From CAZOOK01 sp964581385 (GTDB lineage: Bacteria > Pseudomonadota > Gammaproteobacteria > Nevskiales > Nevskiaceae): a DNA stretch of 64,000 nt. Both the position numbers and the translations under genes were made by a program. The notes beneath the pieces were generated by a model, which was not told the origin of the DNA, did not search any database, and saw only the letters and a list, made by a program, of their open reading frames with translations. This document shows positions 16,268 to 25,750 of this stretch, in pieces. The stretch is from positions 248,001-312,000 of the forward strand of contig CAZOOK010000001.1 in the NCBI GenBank assembly GCA_964581385.1, given 5' to 3'. How positions within the stretch are numbered: position 1 is the first letter of the stretch; each line of letters opens with the position of its first letter.

Positions 16268-18049
16268 GTGACGATAGTGATTGAGCGGATGCCCGTCGGA
16301 CCGTCCTCCGATATCGAAGCGACGGCCCGGAAGCTGTCGGTGCTGGTCGTCGAGGATTCCGGCGGCGCCGAGCACTGGATCGACAAGACATTGCGTCCCG
16401 CATGCAATCGCGGCGCGATGGTGCTGCGCACCGCACGGAATCTGGCCGAAGCCACCACCGCTTTAAAGGATCTCGCCGCTGATTGCGTATTGATCGACTT
16501 CGATCTTGCCAACGCGGGGGGAGCATTCTGTATCGAGGCGATCAGAGCGGCTGACGCTGATGTGGCGGTCGTGGTGATGTCTCGTTTCGACGAGGACAAC
16601 TACGCCGGCTACGCATTCAAGTTTGGTGCGCAGGATTATGTCGTCAAGGGCGAACTTGACGGCGATCAGTTGCTGCGCCGGCTGCGTTTCGCTGTGCGGC
16701 GCCATCGTCACGTGCGCGAGAACGCGAACAATGAAGGTTCCGATCTAACCACCATTCGCGATCCTCTGACAGGACTGCCTAACCTGCAGCTGTTCGAAGA
16801 TCACGCGCGAGTTGCTATCGCGCAGGCGCGGCGCTTGGGTTCGCATCTGGGGCTCATCAGTATCGAGGTCGAGGGGATTTATACCGCCAGCGATCTGCAC
16901 GGCGAGGCGGCGGGACACAACCTGCTGCGTCACGTGACACAGGTCATCTGCGAAACGGTGCGCGGGTCGGACATCGTGGCGCGTACTGGCGGCAATGAAT
17001 TCGCACTGTTACTGTCGATGTCGGACACCTCACCCGATCCGACGCTGATTGCGCAACGGTTGGTCGATCGTCTCGGCAGTGTGCGTCAGGTCGGCGATAA
17101 CAGCGTGCAATTGATATGCAGTGCCGGTATCGCCGTATTTCCGGAACACGGCTCAACGGTGGAAACACTGCTGTACAGTGGCGCGGCTGCAAGTTACGAA
17201 GCGCGCCGACGCGGCGGTGGCGTATGGCGTTTTGTTCCCGAGTTCGTGCAGACGCGAACCAGCCGCCTGATCCAGAGCGAAATCGCCGAGGCGCTGGAGG
17301 GTGATCAGTTCACGCTTTATTTCCAGCCGTGGTGTGATGCGGAGCAGCGTGCGTGGGCCGGCGTCGAGGTGCTGCTGCGGTGGAAGGACGAGCGCCGCCT
17401 GCGTAGCGCCGCCGAATTCATTGCCGAGGCCGAACGCTCGGGACAGATCCGCGATCTCGGCGCGATCGTCATGCAGCGCGCTTGCGAACAATGGCATCGC
17501 TGGCGTGCCGCCGGATTGGACGTGGGTACCCTGGCGCTGAATATTTCGGATGCAGAACTCAGGGACGCGCGCCATCTTGCGAATCTGGTCGGCAACGTCG
17601 CTGCCAGCGGCTTGCCGCCGAGCCGTCTGCAACTGGAACTGCGTGCCGCCGCGTTCACACCCGGTGACGAGGAACTCGCGCGCAGCGTCGCCGTACTGCG
17701 CGAAAACGGTTTCCGTGTCGTTGCCGATGGCGTCACTGCGGAGACGTCGGCGCTGGATGCGCTGACGGCGATCCCGATAGATGGCATCAAGTTCGATCGT
17801 GGCGTGACGCGGGCCCTGGTGACCGAGGGTGTGAGCGGTCGTCTGCATCGTTTCGTCGGCGCGGTGCTTAGCGCAGCATCGCATCTTGATGTCGATGTTG
17901 CGGCCACGGGCGTCGAATCCGAATATGACTGTGCTGCCTTGATGAGCACCGGCTGCCGCTGGCTTCAGGGCCGCTGGCTGGGCGAGGCGACTTCCTCAGC
18001 CGGGATGCCGAAGGTCTGGCGCCGGCGCGTGGTGCTGCCGAAGCTGTAA
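16268..18049 (+). CDS. Receiver protein with degenerate GGDEF-EAL module
   Basis: This 593-residue response-regulator-type protein has a receiver domain (about 23-145) with acidic pair Glu29/Asp30, probable phospho-acceptor Asp77 and Lys127. A GGDEF-like domain (about 160-325) follows in which the signature is GGNEF (241-245) and the metal-binding Asp block is altered. An EAL-like domain (about 335-590) comes next with EVL for EAL, ADGVTA (486-491) where DDFGTG normally supplies catalytic Asp residues, and no ELTES motif. It is therefore probably inactive in both c-di-GMP synthesis and hydrolysis and may act as a binding or signalling scaffold. The start is uncertain: GTG 16268 or ATG 16289. 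It lies directly upstream of a histidine kinase. Confidence 0.85.
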   Translation: MTIVIERMPVGPSSDIEATARKLSVLVVEDSGGAEHWIDKTLRPACNRGAMVLRTARNLAEATTALKDLAADCVLIDFDLANAGGAFCIEAIRAADADVAVVVMSRFDEDNYAGYAFKFGAQDYVVKGELDGDQLLRRLRFAVRRHRHVRENANNEGSDLTTIRDPLTGLPNLQLFEDHARVAIAQARRLGSHLGLISIEVEGIYTASDLHGEAAGHNLLRHVTQVICETVRGSDIVARTGGNEFALLLSMSDTSPDPTLIAQRLVDRLGSVRQVGDNSVQLICSAGIAVFPEHGSTVETLLYSGAAASYEARRRGGGVWRFVPEFVQTRTSRLIQSEIAEALEGDQFTLYFQPWCDAEQRAWAGVEVLLRWKDERRLRSAAEFIAEAERSGQIRDLGAIVMQRACEQWHRWRAAGLDVGTLALNISDAELRDARHLANLVGNVAASGLPPSRLQLELRAAAFTPGDEELARSVAVLRENGFRVVADGVTAETSALDALTAIPIDGIKFDRGVTRALVTEGVSGRLHRFVGAVLSAASHLDVDVAATGVESEYDCAALMSTGCRWLQGRWLGEATSSAGMPKVWRRRVVLPKL

Positions 18050-18290
18050 CCCCAGAACCTGCTTTTCACTCAAAGAGTGGGAAGCTGCTTGCGCTGATCG
18101 AGCTGCGGGCTCGCCGAGAATCGATCCGCAATTGCCGTTTCTAGGGTAACCATTTACAGCCGCAGAGGAACAAACTGAGTTGCCCGTCGCCTTGTGATCC
18201 GGAACTGGATGCGCGCGATCCATCGCGGGTTCCAATCCTGCCTGCCGACAGGCAACATAGGGTCCGTCCACAGGGGCAGGAGAGCGCGCG

Positions 18291-19496
18291 ATGGACGCTG
18301 TCGTCAGGACATTGGGGGAAGCGAGCGGCGGGGCATCACTGACGCGGGCGCAATCCTTTCTGGAGCGCGCGGACCTGATCCGGCTGCACGCGGTTGGCGA
18401 CACGCTCATTGCGTTGTCGTATTTCCTGATTCCGGCGATGCTGATCATGGCGGTGCGGCGGTCGCGCGCACTGGCTGCGGCGAGTTGGGCCCTCAACTTG
18501 TTCGCAGCCTTCATTCTGTTGTGCGGCATCAGTCACGCGCTTGATGTCGTCGCCTTGTGGTATCCCGCCTATCTGGTGCAGGGGTGGGAAAAAATTCTGG
18601 CCGGCACGGTGTCGCTGGTCACGGCGTTCATGCTGTTTCCGGCCATCGCCAAGCTCGACGCGATGCCTTCGCATGAAGAATTGGAAGCGGCCAACGCGCG
18701 GTTGGCGGCGGAGGTGGCGGCGCGTGAAAGCGCGGAGAAGGAGTTGCGTCTCTCGCTGGCCGATCTCGGCCAAGCTGTGCAGGAACTCGAACAGTTCGCG
18801 TCGATTACTTCGCATGATCTGCAGGCGCCGTTGCGTACCATTTCCGGGTTTTCGCAATTATTGGTAAGCCGCTACCGCTCCAAGCTGGAAGGCGACGCGC
18901 TGGAGTTTCTCGATTACATTGAACAGGGAAGTCGCCAGATGCAGGCCCTGATCCAGGATCTGTTGGCGTTGTCACGGGCTGGCAATGTAACACCGAAGTT
19001 CGAGGAGCGGGCCCTGGTGACCACGCTCGACCGCGCGCTGATGTCGCTACGCGATACCGTCGAGAAGACGGGCGCGAGCATCGAGCATGGTGAACTTCCG
19101 TCCATAGTCGCCGCCCACGATCTGCTGACGCAGTTACTGCAGAACCTGTTCGCCAATGCACTCAAGTTTCAGAAATCAGGTGTTGCGCCGCAGATACGCG
19201 TCACCGCGGATCGCGATGGTGATGGCTGGTTGATCACAATCGCCGACAACGGGATCGGGATTCCAAAGGAACAGCTCGAAAATATCTTCGTCGTCTTCCG
19301 CCGGCTGCACCCGGTTCACGAGTACGAGGGCACCGGCATCGGGCTGGCAATCTGCCGCAAGATCGCTGCGCATCATGGCGGCCGCATCTGGGCCACGTCT
19401 GATGCTGAAGGCTCACAGTTCCATCTGTGGCTCCCCGTAGTGCCGAGCGCGCAGCCGCGCGTCGCGGCGCGGATGGCGCGAAAGACAGCACTGTAA
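18291..19496 (+). CDS. Histidine kinase with ethylene-receptor-like sensor domain
   Basis: This 401-residue membrane kinase has three N-terminal helices (about 30-120) matching the ethylene-binding domain of plant ETR1 and cyanobacterial relatives. Asp37, Tyr44, Ile47-Pro48, Ile75, Cys78 and His82 occupy the positions of ETR1 Asp25, Tyr32, Ile35-Pro36, Ile62, Cys65 and His69, where Cys and His bind Cu(I). Lys101 matches Lys91. A short coiled coil (about 128-165) leads directly to HisKA (SITSHDLQAPLR, phospho-His175) and HATPase (DNGIGIP, GTGIGLAICRKI). There is no GAF domain. The ATG at 18291 follows CAGGAG. The likely partner is the receiver protein 241 bases upstream. Ethylene as ligand is inferred from the residues; another small ligand is possible. 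Confidence 0.85.
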   Translation: MDAVVRTLGEASGGASLTRAQSFLERADLIRLHAVGDTLIALSYFLIPAMLIMAVRRSRALAAASWALNLFAAFILLCGISHALDVVALWYPAYLVQGWEKILAGTVSLVTAFMLFPAIAKLDAMPSHEELEAANARLAAEVAARESAEKELRLSLADLGQAVQELEQFASITSHDLQAPLRTISGFSQLLVSRYRSKLEGDALEFLDYIEQGSRQMQALIQDLLALSRAGNVTPKFEERALVTTLDRALMSLRDTVEKTGASIEHGELPSIVAAHDLLTQLLQNLFANALKFQKSGVAPQIRVTADRDGDGWLITIADNGIGIPKEQLENIFVVFRRLHPVHEYEGTGIGLAICRKIAAHHGGRIWATSDAEGSQFHLWLPVVPSAQPRVAARMARKTAL

Positions 19497-19649
19497 GGTT
19501 GGCTTGGCGGATCCAGGCCGCGACAATCGTCACCATGAAAGGATAGGCGCGACGGCCGCCTTCTGGCATAGTTGCGCCCGTCGCGCGGTCCTGGTGTCGG
19601 CGGCGTCGACAGCGTTCATCTTTTTGCGAGACGGCTTCCGCAGATTCCC

Positions 19650-20885
19650 ATGAAAAAAACCTCTTTTCCCAAGCAGGACATCAAGGTTTTGCTGCTCGAA
19701 GGGGTCAGCCAGACCGCGGTCGAAAGTTTCCGCAATGCCGGCTACACGAATATCGCATACCACGATAAATCGCTGCCGGAGGCCGATCTGGTGAAGGCGG
19801 TGGCCGATGCGCACATCGTCGGCATCCGCTCGCGCAGCCAACTGACGGCCGATGTGTTTCAGCATTCGCGGCGACTGATGGTGGTGGGCTGCTTCTGCAT
19901 CGGCACCAACCAGGTCGATCTCGATGCCGCGCAGGCACGCGGCATTCCGGTTTTCAACGCTCCCTATTCGAATACGCGCAGCGTCGCCGAGCTGGTGATC
20001 GCGGAAGCGATCCTGCTGATGCGACGCATCCCGGAAAAGAACGCCGAATGCCATCGCGGCGGCTGGTCGAAGTCCGCTTCCGGCAGCTTCGAGGTGCGCG
20101 GCAAGGTGATCGGCATCGTTGGCTACGGCCACATCGGCACGCAGGTCGGTGTGCTCGCTGAATCGATGGGTATGCGCGTGATTTATCACGACATCGAAAC
20201 CAAGCTCGCGCTCGGCAATGCCAGTCCCATGCACAGTCTCGGCGAACTGCTTGAGCGCGCGGATATCGTCACGCTGCATGTGCCGGAAACGCCGCAGACG
20301 AAATTGATGTTCGGTGCGGCCGAGATCGCGAAGATGAAGCGCGGCGCCACGCTCATCAATGCCTCGCGTGGCACCGTCGTCGATATTGACGCGCTCGCCG
20401 ACGCATTGAAGGCCGGAAACCTGGCTGGCGCGGCGATCGACGTGTTTCCGAAAGAGCCGAAGGGCAACAACGAAGGTTTCGTATCGCCGCTGGTCGGCAT
20501 GGACAACGTGATTCTGACTCCGCACATCGGCGGCAGTACGCTCGAAGCGCAGGAAAACATCGGTCTCGAAGTCGCCGCCAAGCTCCTGCGCTACAGCGAC
20601 AATGGTTCGACGCTGTCGGCGGTCAACTTTCCGGAAGTTTCGCTGCCCGAGCACAGCGACAGCCGGCGCCTGCTGCACATCCATAAAAACGTGCCGGGTA
20701 TGTTGTCGAAGATCAACGAGCTGTTCTCCGGCAGCGACGTCAACGTCGATGCTCAATTTCTGCAGACCAGCGGACAGGTCGGTTACGTGGTCATCGACAT
20801 TACTGCGACCGAGGCGCTGGCGCAGCAGCTCAAGGATAAACTTTCCGCCATCCCCGGAACACTGCGCACACGTCTGCTGTATTGA
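19650..20885 (+). CDS. serA: D-3-phosphoglycerate dehydrogenase
   Basis: This NAD-dependent enzyme makes the first committed intermediate of serine synthesis. Its 411 residues equal the E. coli-type length. They comprise substrate domain halves, a Rossmann domain with GYGHIGTQVG, NASRGTVVD, the catalytic HIGGST near 295-300, and a C-terminal ACT domain (about 335-411, HIHKNVPGMLSKIN) that normally gives feedback inhibition by serine. I start at ATG 19650 because it precedes the conserved KVLLLEGV segment; a 26-codon longer frame is not conserved-looking. It stands as a single gene. Confidence 0.96.
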   Translation: MKKTSFPKQDIKVLLLEGVSQTAVESFRNAGYTNIAYHDKSLPEADLVKAVADAHIVGIRSRSQLTADVFQHSRRLMVVGCFCIGTNQVDLDAAQARGIPVFNAPYSNTRSVAELVIAEAILLMRRIPEKNAECHRGGWSKSASGSFEVRGKVIGIVGYGHIGTQVGVLAESMGMRVIYHDIETKLALGNASPMHSLGELLERADIVTLHVPETPQTKLMFGAAEIAKMKRGATLINASRGTVVDIDALADALKAGNLAGAAIDVFPKEPKGNNEGFVSPLVGMDNVILTPHIGGSTLEAQENIGLEVAAKLLRYSDNGSTLSAVNFPEVSLPEHSDSRRLLHIHKNVPGMLSKINELFSGSDVNVDAQFLQTSGQVGYVVIDITATEALAQQLKDKLSAIPGTLRTRLLY

Positions 20886-21118
20886 TTCAGATGCCGCGGT
20901 ATTTCGATGGTGGCCCGGATTGGTGAGATATTTGCGTCTTAAAGGGGTGACAGGTTATATCTGCGCGCCGGGCAGCGCCGCGCCGTTCCCAACGGTCCAC
21001 GCGCTCTGTCTGGTTTTTGAATTAAGAATTTGAATGAAAAAGAAATTTTGCGCAATCGATCGGGATTCCGGTATGCAGGTTGCGAGATAGTCCGCACACG
21101 GGGTCCAGGGATTGCGTT

Positions 21119-23638
21119 GTGAAAGAGAGTCATAGAGTTCCAGGATGGAATGGAAGATCGCGATCTGCGCGGCCCCTGCTTGCGCGCGCGCTTTGCGGCA
21201 GTGATGGAAAGGTTCGGCAACGGTTGATCCCCACCGTTGAGAAAGCGATATTCGCCGGCTTTATCGCAGCCACGGCTGCCCATGCGCAGGTTCCGGTTCC
21301 GGCCGTGCAACCGTCGGCGCAGCAATCCAATCCCGTTGATCGCGACTCGATTCGCCAGCACGATCAGGCGCTGGATCAGGTGCTTTCCCAAGTGCGAACG
21401 CATCTGATGGAGCAAGCGAAAGCCGGACACGACGAGGATGTCGTGAAACTGTTCGCCAGTCTGCCGCCGCATCAGCCGGAATTCATTGTTGCGACGGTGG
21501 CGCGCTCGCTGCGTAACCTGCATCGCTGGGACGAGGCGCTTGCTCTGTACCGAAACGGTGAGCGGCGCTTTCCGGAAATGCGGACATTCACGACCGGAGA
21601 AATCCTGACGCTCGCCGATTCCGGCAAGGCGAAGGAAGGCATGGCGGGTGCCGAGCGGCTGCTGAACGGCGGCAGCGCTTCGATCGATCTATTGTTTGCA
21701 TCAGGCTATGCGGCGCGCAGGAGCGGCGATCTGGTCGATGCGCTGCGTTTCTACGACAGCATTCTCGATCGCGATCACCGCAATCGCGATGCGTTGCGTG
21801 AACGCATTTTCACGATCGAGCAGATGGGCGCTCCGCACGAGGCATTGGAGCTCGCACAGCGTGATCCAAGCCTGATCACTGCTGACGACATGCGCCGCCT
21901 GCTGGGCAGCGACGCCGCTCAACTCGTGCGTTTCGGTCCGACTGAGTCTGCGACACAGGCCGAACGCTATGCGACGACCGATCGCGCGATCGAACGGCTC
22001 GATCAACTCATCGCGCAATGGCAGCAGGAAGGTGCAGCTGCACAGGAGGCGCTGCTGCGTGCGCGCTTCGATCGGCTGGTCGCCTGGCGCGACCGCCAGC
22101 GTATGGACGATGTGGTCAAGGAGTACGACGCGCTGAAGGCGGAGAACGTTACGGTTCCCGATTACGCGCTGGCCGCCGTCGCCGACGCCTATCTGCATCT
22201 GCGCCACGCAGACACTGCATTGCCGCTATACCAGCAGGTCGTGCAACGCCAGCCGCAGGATTTCGACGCCAACATGGGATTGTTTTATGCGTTGATCGAC
22301 ACCGAGCAATTCGATGAAGCGATTAAGCACATCGATGCGCTGAATCAGGCGCAGCCGATCTGGATCTGGCTGAAGGGCGAGGTGGACCCGCTGCCGAACC
22401 CGAGGCGGGAGACCACGGAAGCGACGGTGGCTGACGCACGCTTCTATGCCGACGCGCTACCCGATGCGGACCGTCGCTTCAATGCGCTGCTCGACGCAGC
22501 GCCGAACAACCAGGATTTTCAGGGCGGACTCGCTGATACGTACGCCGCGCGCGACTGGCCGCGGCGCGCGAAGAACGAATATCAGATTGCAGAAGCGTTG
22601 AATCCGCAGTGGACGAACGAGAAAATCGCGGCGGCTGCGGCCATCAACGACCTGAGCTTGCAGGATTATCGTAGTGCGACGCGCCGGACCAACGATCTGA
22701 CCGAGCGCTTCCCGGAAAATTCCGACGCGCGCCGTGCAAGCCGTGAGCTCGATTTATATAACCGTCCCGAGCTCATCATCACTTCGCTGGATCGTGCCTA
22801 CGTGCCCTCCACCTCGGAGCGCGGCGGCGACGGAGTGACTTTCGATACGACGGTTTATTCGCCACCGATCGGTTACGACTGGCGGCTGTATGCCGGCGAG
22901 ATGCTGGCTCACGAGCACGAACCCGACGGCATTATCACGCTCCGCCACTTCGTAGCGGGTGTCGAATATCGCCATGCCGGCCTTACGCTCAAGGTCGGAC
23001 CGTCCTATAACAGCTACGGCGACTCGCGTGACGGCGCTGATCTTGACGCCATCTGGGAATTAAACGATGACTGGAAATTCAGTGGCGATGCTTCGGCGTT
23101 TTCGCCGGACACGCCACTGCGCGCGCTGCTGGCCGGCATCACTGCGGATTCCGGAAAGGTCAGCGCGACCTGGCGGCAAAGTGAACTGCGCAGCCTCACA
23201 GTGGGTGCTGATTTCATGAATTTCTCTGACGGCAACTTTAATTACGGCACCAATATCCGCTACCTGAATCGACTGCTTACGATGCCGCACCTGAAGATCG
23301 ATGGGCGCATCGATCTGTCGGAGTCTCAGAATTCCTCGCCGAACCAGATTTACTACAGTCCAATCCAGGATTTCGAGGCGACTGCGGGCGCCGAAATCAC
23401 GCATATGATTTACCGCCGCTACGAGCTTTACTACGAGCAGCAACTCACTCTGCTCGCCGGCAGCTATATCCAGCAGGATTTCGGCGGGCATCCAACTGAA
23501 ACCGTCGAATACCGCTTCACGGTCCACACCAGCGATGCGTTCGAGGGCAGCCTCGGCGTGGGTTTCAACAGCACGGCCTACGATGGAGATTACGAAAACG
23601 GTTTCGATCTGCTTTTCGATCTCGATTGGAAATTTTGA
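21119..23638 (+). CDS. pgaA: Poly-beta-1,6-GlcNAc export porin PgaA
   Basis: This outer-membrane exporter of the partly deacetylated poly-N-acetylglucosamine biofilm polysaccharide has an N-terminal half (about 80-540) of TPR-like helical repeats (WDEALALYRNGERRFP, ADTALPLYQQVVQRQP). The C-terminal 300 residues are a beta-barrel ending in the outer-membrane signature DLDWKF with a terminal Phe. A signal peptide ends near TAAHAQ. The start is unclear: GTG 21119 (AGGGA seven bases upstream, used here), TTG 21080 or TTG 21224 are all possible. The length of about 839 is close to PgaA. It is the first gene of pgaABCD, with 26 bases to pgaB. Confidence 0.9.
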   Translation: MKESHRVPGWNGRSRSARPLLARALCGSDGKVRQRLIPTVEKAIFAGFIAATAAHAQVPVPAVQPSAQQSNPVDRDSIRQHDQALDQVLSQVRTHLMEQAKAGHDEDVVKLFASLPPHQPEFIVATVARSLRNLHRWDEALALYRNGERRFPEMRTFTTGEILTLADSGKAKEGMAGAERLLNGGSASIDLLFASGYAARRSGDLVDALRFYDSILDRDHRNRDALRERIFTIEQMGAPHEALELAQRDPSLITADDMRRLLGSDAAQLVRFGPTESATQAERYATTDRAIERLDQLIAQWQQEGAAAQEALLRARFDRLVAWRDRQRMDDVVKEYDALKAENVTVPDYALAAVADAYLHLRHADTALPLYQQVVQRQPQDFDANMGLFYALIDTEQFDEAIKHIDALNQAQPIWIWLKGEVDPLPNPRRETTEATVADARFYADALPDADRRFNALLDAAPNNQDFQGGLADTYAARDWPRRAKNEYQIAEALNPQWTNEKIAAAAAINDLSLQDYRSATRRTNDLTERFPENSDARRASRELDLYNRPELIITSLDRAYVPSTSERGGDGVTFDTTVYSPPIGYDWRLYAGEMLAHEHEPDGIITLRHFVAGVEYRHAGLTLKVGPSYNSYGDSRDGADLDAIWELNDDWKFSGDASAFSPDTPLRALLAGITADSGKVSATWRQSELRSLTVGADFMNFSDGNFNYGTNIRYLNRLLTMPHLKIDGRIDLSESQNSSPNQIYYSPIQDFEATAGAEITHMIYRRYELYYEQQLTLLAGSYIQQDFGGHPTETVEYRFTVHTSDAFEGSLGVGFNSTAYDGDYENGFDLLFDLDWKF

Positions 23639-23664
23639 CGATCAATACGGCGCCGGAGACCCTC

Positions 23665-25734
23665 ATGGACAAGCGAAACCGCAGAGCATTCTTCAACGGC
23701 CTTGCCGCCGTTGCGGCGTTCGCCGTCGTCGCATCTGCGTTCGCGGCAGATGGTGCTGGCGCGCCGGCATTGCCGCCGGTGGTCGCGCAGGAGACGGCCG
23801 CTGCGTCGCAAGTCGTGCCGAATCAACCAATACTCGCCATCTGTTATCACGCCGTCGAGGACACTGATCCCGACCAGACCTTCGTGGCTGTCGCCACCGC
23901 CAAGCTGGTCGAACAATTCGCTTGGCTGCGCGCCAACGGCTACCACGTGATTTCAGTGGACGATATTGTTGCGGCGCAAGCGGGCCAGCGCGCGCTGCCC
24001 GATAAGCCAGTGCTGATCACGTTCGATGACGGCTACGTCAATTTTTATACGCGCGCTTTACCAATCCTCAAGGCGTTCGGCTATCCCGCTGTATTGGCGA
24101 TCGTCGGCGCATGGATGCCCGACAGCGGCAAAGCGGTCGTGAAGTACGGCGACGATTCCACGGAAATGCCGCGCAATATGTTTCTGAGCTGGGACCAAGT
24201 GCGCGAAATTGCGCGCTCCGGGCTCGTCGAAATCGCTGCGCACACCAATGCGCAGCACGAGGGCATTCTGGCGAATCCGCAAGGTAATCTTGAACCGGCT
24301 CTGGTTACGCGGCGATTCGATCCACCGTCCGGCACGTACGAGGGTGATGCTGCCTATCGCGCGCGTCTGAGCGCGGACGCGCAGTCGATCGCCGAACGCA
24401 TCCATCGTGAAACCGGCCGCGCGCCGCGCGCCGTCGTATGGCCTTTCGGTGCCTACAACGGGATGGCTCTGTCGATCTACGGTGCCAGCGGCATGACGAT
24501 GGCGCTCACGCTTGACGATGGTGTTGCCAAGCTCGATCAGCTGTCGACAATGCCGCGACTGTTCGTCGAGCATGATCCGGATATCGTCCACTACGCGATC
24601 CAAGCGCAGCATCCAGCGGAGAAGGAGCCAATCCGCGCAGTGCAGATCGATCTCGACAAAGTCTACGATTCCGATCCTGCGCAGCAGGCACGCAACGTCG
24701 ACGCGCTCGTGCAGCGCCTTCACGATCTGACCATCAACGTCGTGATTCTGCAGGCGTTCGCTGATCCTGAAGGAACCGGACTGGCACGGCAGACCTATTT
24801 CCCGAACCGGCGGTTGCCGATGCGGGCGGATCTGTTCAACCGCGTCGCCTGGCAATTGAAAACGCGTGCCGGCTACAGCTTCAAGATCTACGGCTGGTTG
24901 CCGGTGCTGAGCTTCGATTTCGGCGCTCTGCCGTTGGTCGAACAACCGACGCTGGTGTCTGCTGTTGCAAAGGATGGAAGCGCCGCGAAAGGAGTGCCCG
25001 GACAGTACCATCGTCTGTCGCCTTTCGATCCCAAGGCTGCGTCGCTGATCGGCGACGTCTACGAGGATCTGGCTCGCAACGCGCCGATCGACGGATTTTT
25101 GTTTCACGACGATGCGCTGCTTTCCGATTTTGAGGACGCGAGTCCGCTGGCCCTGGAAGCCTACCGGCAGGCGGGCCTCCCGGATTCGGTTTCCGCGATC
25201 CGTGCCAATCCTGAACTGTTCGCCAAGTGGACCGAGCTGAAGACCACCCGACTCATCGATTTCACTCACGTGCTGACCGATCGCGCGCGGGTGTACCGCT
25301 CACCGCTGACGACAGTGCGCAACATTTACTCGAGAGTGGTGCTGGAGCCGCAGTCGCGCGACTGGTTCGCGCAGGACTTCGATCGCTTTCTCGATGCCTA
25401 CGATTACACCGCAATTCTGGCGATGCCGCGGCTCGAAGGCATCGAGCCGGGCGAGGCGCGGAGCTGGCTGAGCCATCTGGTCGAAGTTGTCGGCGGCCAC
25501 CCGAATGCGCTCGAAAAAACGATCTTCGAGGTGCAGGCGGTTGATTGGACGCAGCCGGGGACGAGTCGGGAGCGGATCATTCCGACGACGACACTGGTCG
25601 ACGAGATGCGGATGTTCCTGCGCATGGGCGCTCGCAATTTCGGATATTACCCCGACGATTTTGTGATCGACGCGCCTACCGCCGCCAAGCTGCATCGCGG
25701 CATATCACTGCAGTCTTATCCATACCGGCCATGA
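23665..25734 (+). CDS. pgaB: Poly-beta-1,6-GlcNAc N-deacetylase PgaB
   Basis: This periplasmic two-domain enzyme of 689 residues has an N-terminal CE4 deacetylase domain with TFDDGY (metal/catalytic Asp), AAHTNAQH (His ligands) and WPFGAYN. A C-terminal GH153-type hydrolase domain (about 330-680) has the conserved FHDDALL. It removes acetyl groups from the polymer so that PgaA can export it. E. coli PgaB is a lipoprotein; here no Cys follows the signal segment. The N-terminus instead reads DKRNRRAFF, a near twin-arginine motif. The ATG at 23665 follows GGAG. A 13-codon upstream extension overlaps the pgaA stop and is less likely. Confidence 0.95.
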   Translation: MDKRNRRAFFNGLAAVAAFAVVASAFAADGAGAPALPPVVAQETAAASQVVPNQPILAICYHAVEDTDPDQTFVAVATAKLVEQFAWLRANGYHVISVDDIVAAQAGQRALPDKPVLITFDDGYVNFYTRALPILKAFGYPAVLAIVGAWMPDSGKAVVKYGDDSTEMPRNMFLSWDQVREIARSGLVEIAAHTNAQHEGILANPQGNLEPALVTRRFDPPSGTYEGDAAYRARLSADAQSIAERIHRETGRAPRAVVWPFGAYNGMALSIYGASGMTMALTLDDGVAKLDQLSTMPRLFVEHDPDIVHYAIQAQHPAEKEPIRAVQIDLDKVYDSDPAQQARNVDALVQRLHDLTINVVILQAFADPEGTGLARQTYFPNRRLPMRADLFNRVAWQLKTRAGYSFKIYGWLPVLSFDFGALPLVEQPTLVSAVAKDGSAAKGVPGQYHRLSPFDPKAASLIGDVYEDLARNAPIDGFLFHDDALLSDFEDASPLALEAYRQAGLPDSVSAIRANPELFAKWTELKTTRLIDFTHVLTDRARVYRSPLTTVRNIYSRVVLEPQSRDWFAQDFDRFLDAYDYTAILAMPRLEGIEPGEARSWLSHLVEVVGGHPNALEKTIFEVQAVDWTQPGTSRERIIPTTTLVDEMRMFLRMGARNFGYYPDDFVIDAPTAAKLHRGISLQSYPYRP

Positions 25735-25750
25735 GAGGGAGCGCACAGTC

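Noticed and set aside
20886..21118. c-di-GMP riboswitch upstream of pgaA
   Set aside because: The region lacks the conserved GEMM core sequences; only AT-rich leader DNA is visible.
24058..25269. 403-codon ORF antisense to pgaB
   Set aside because: Shadow of pgaB in high-GC DNA; no motif, and pgaB itself has clear catalytic blocks.
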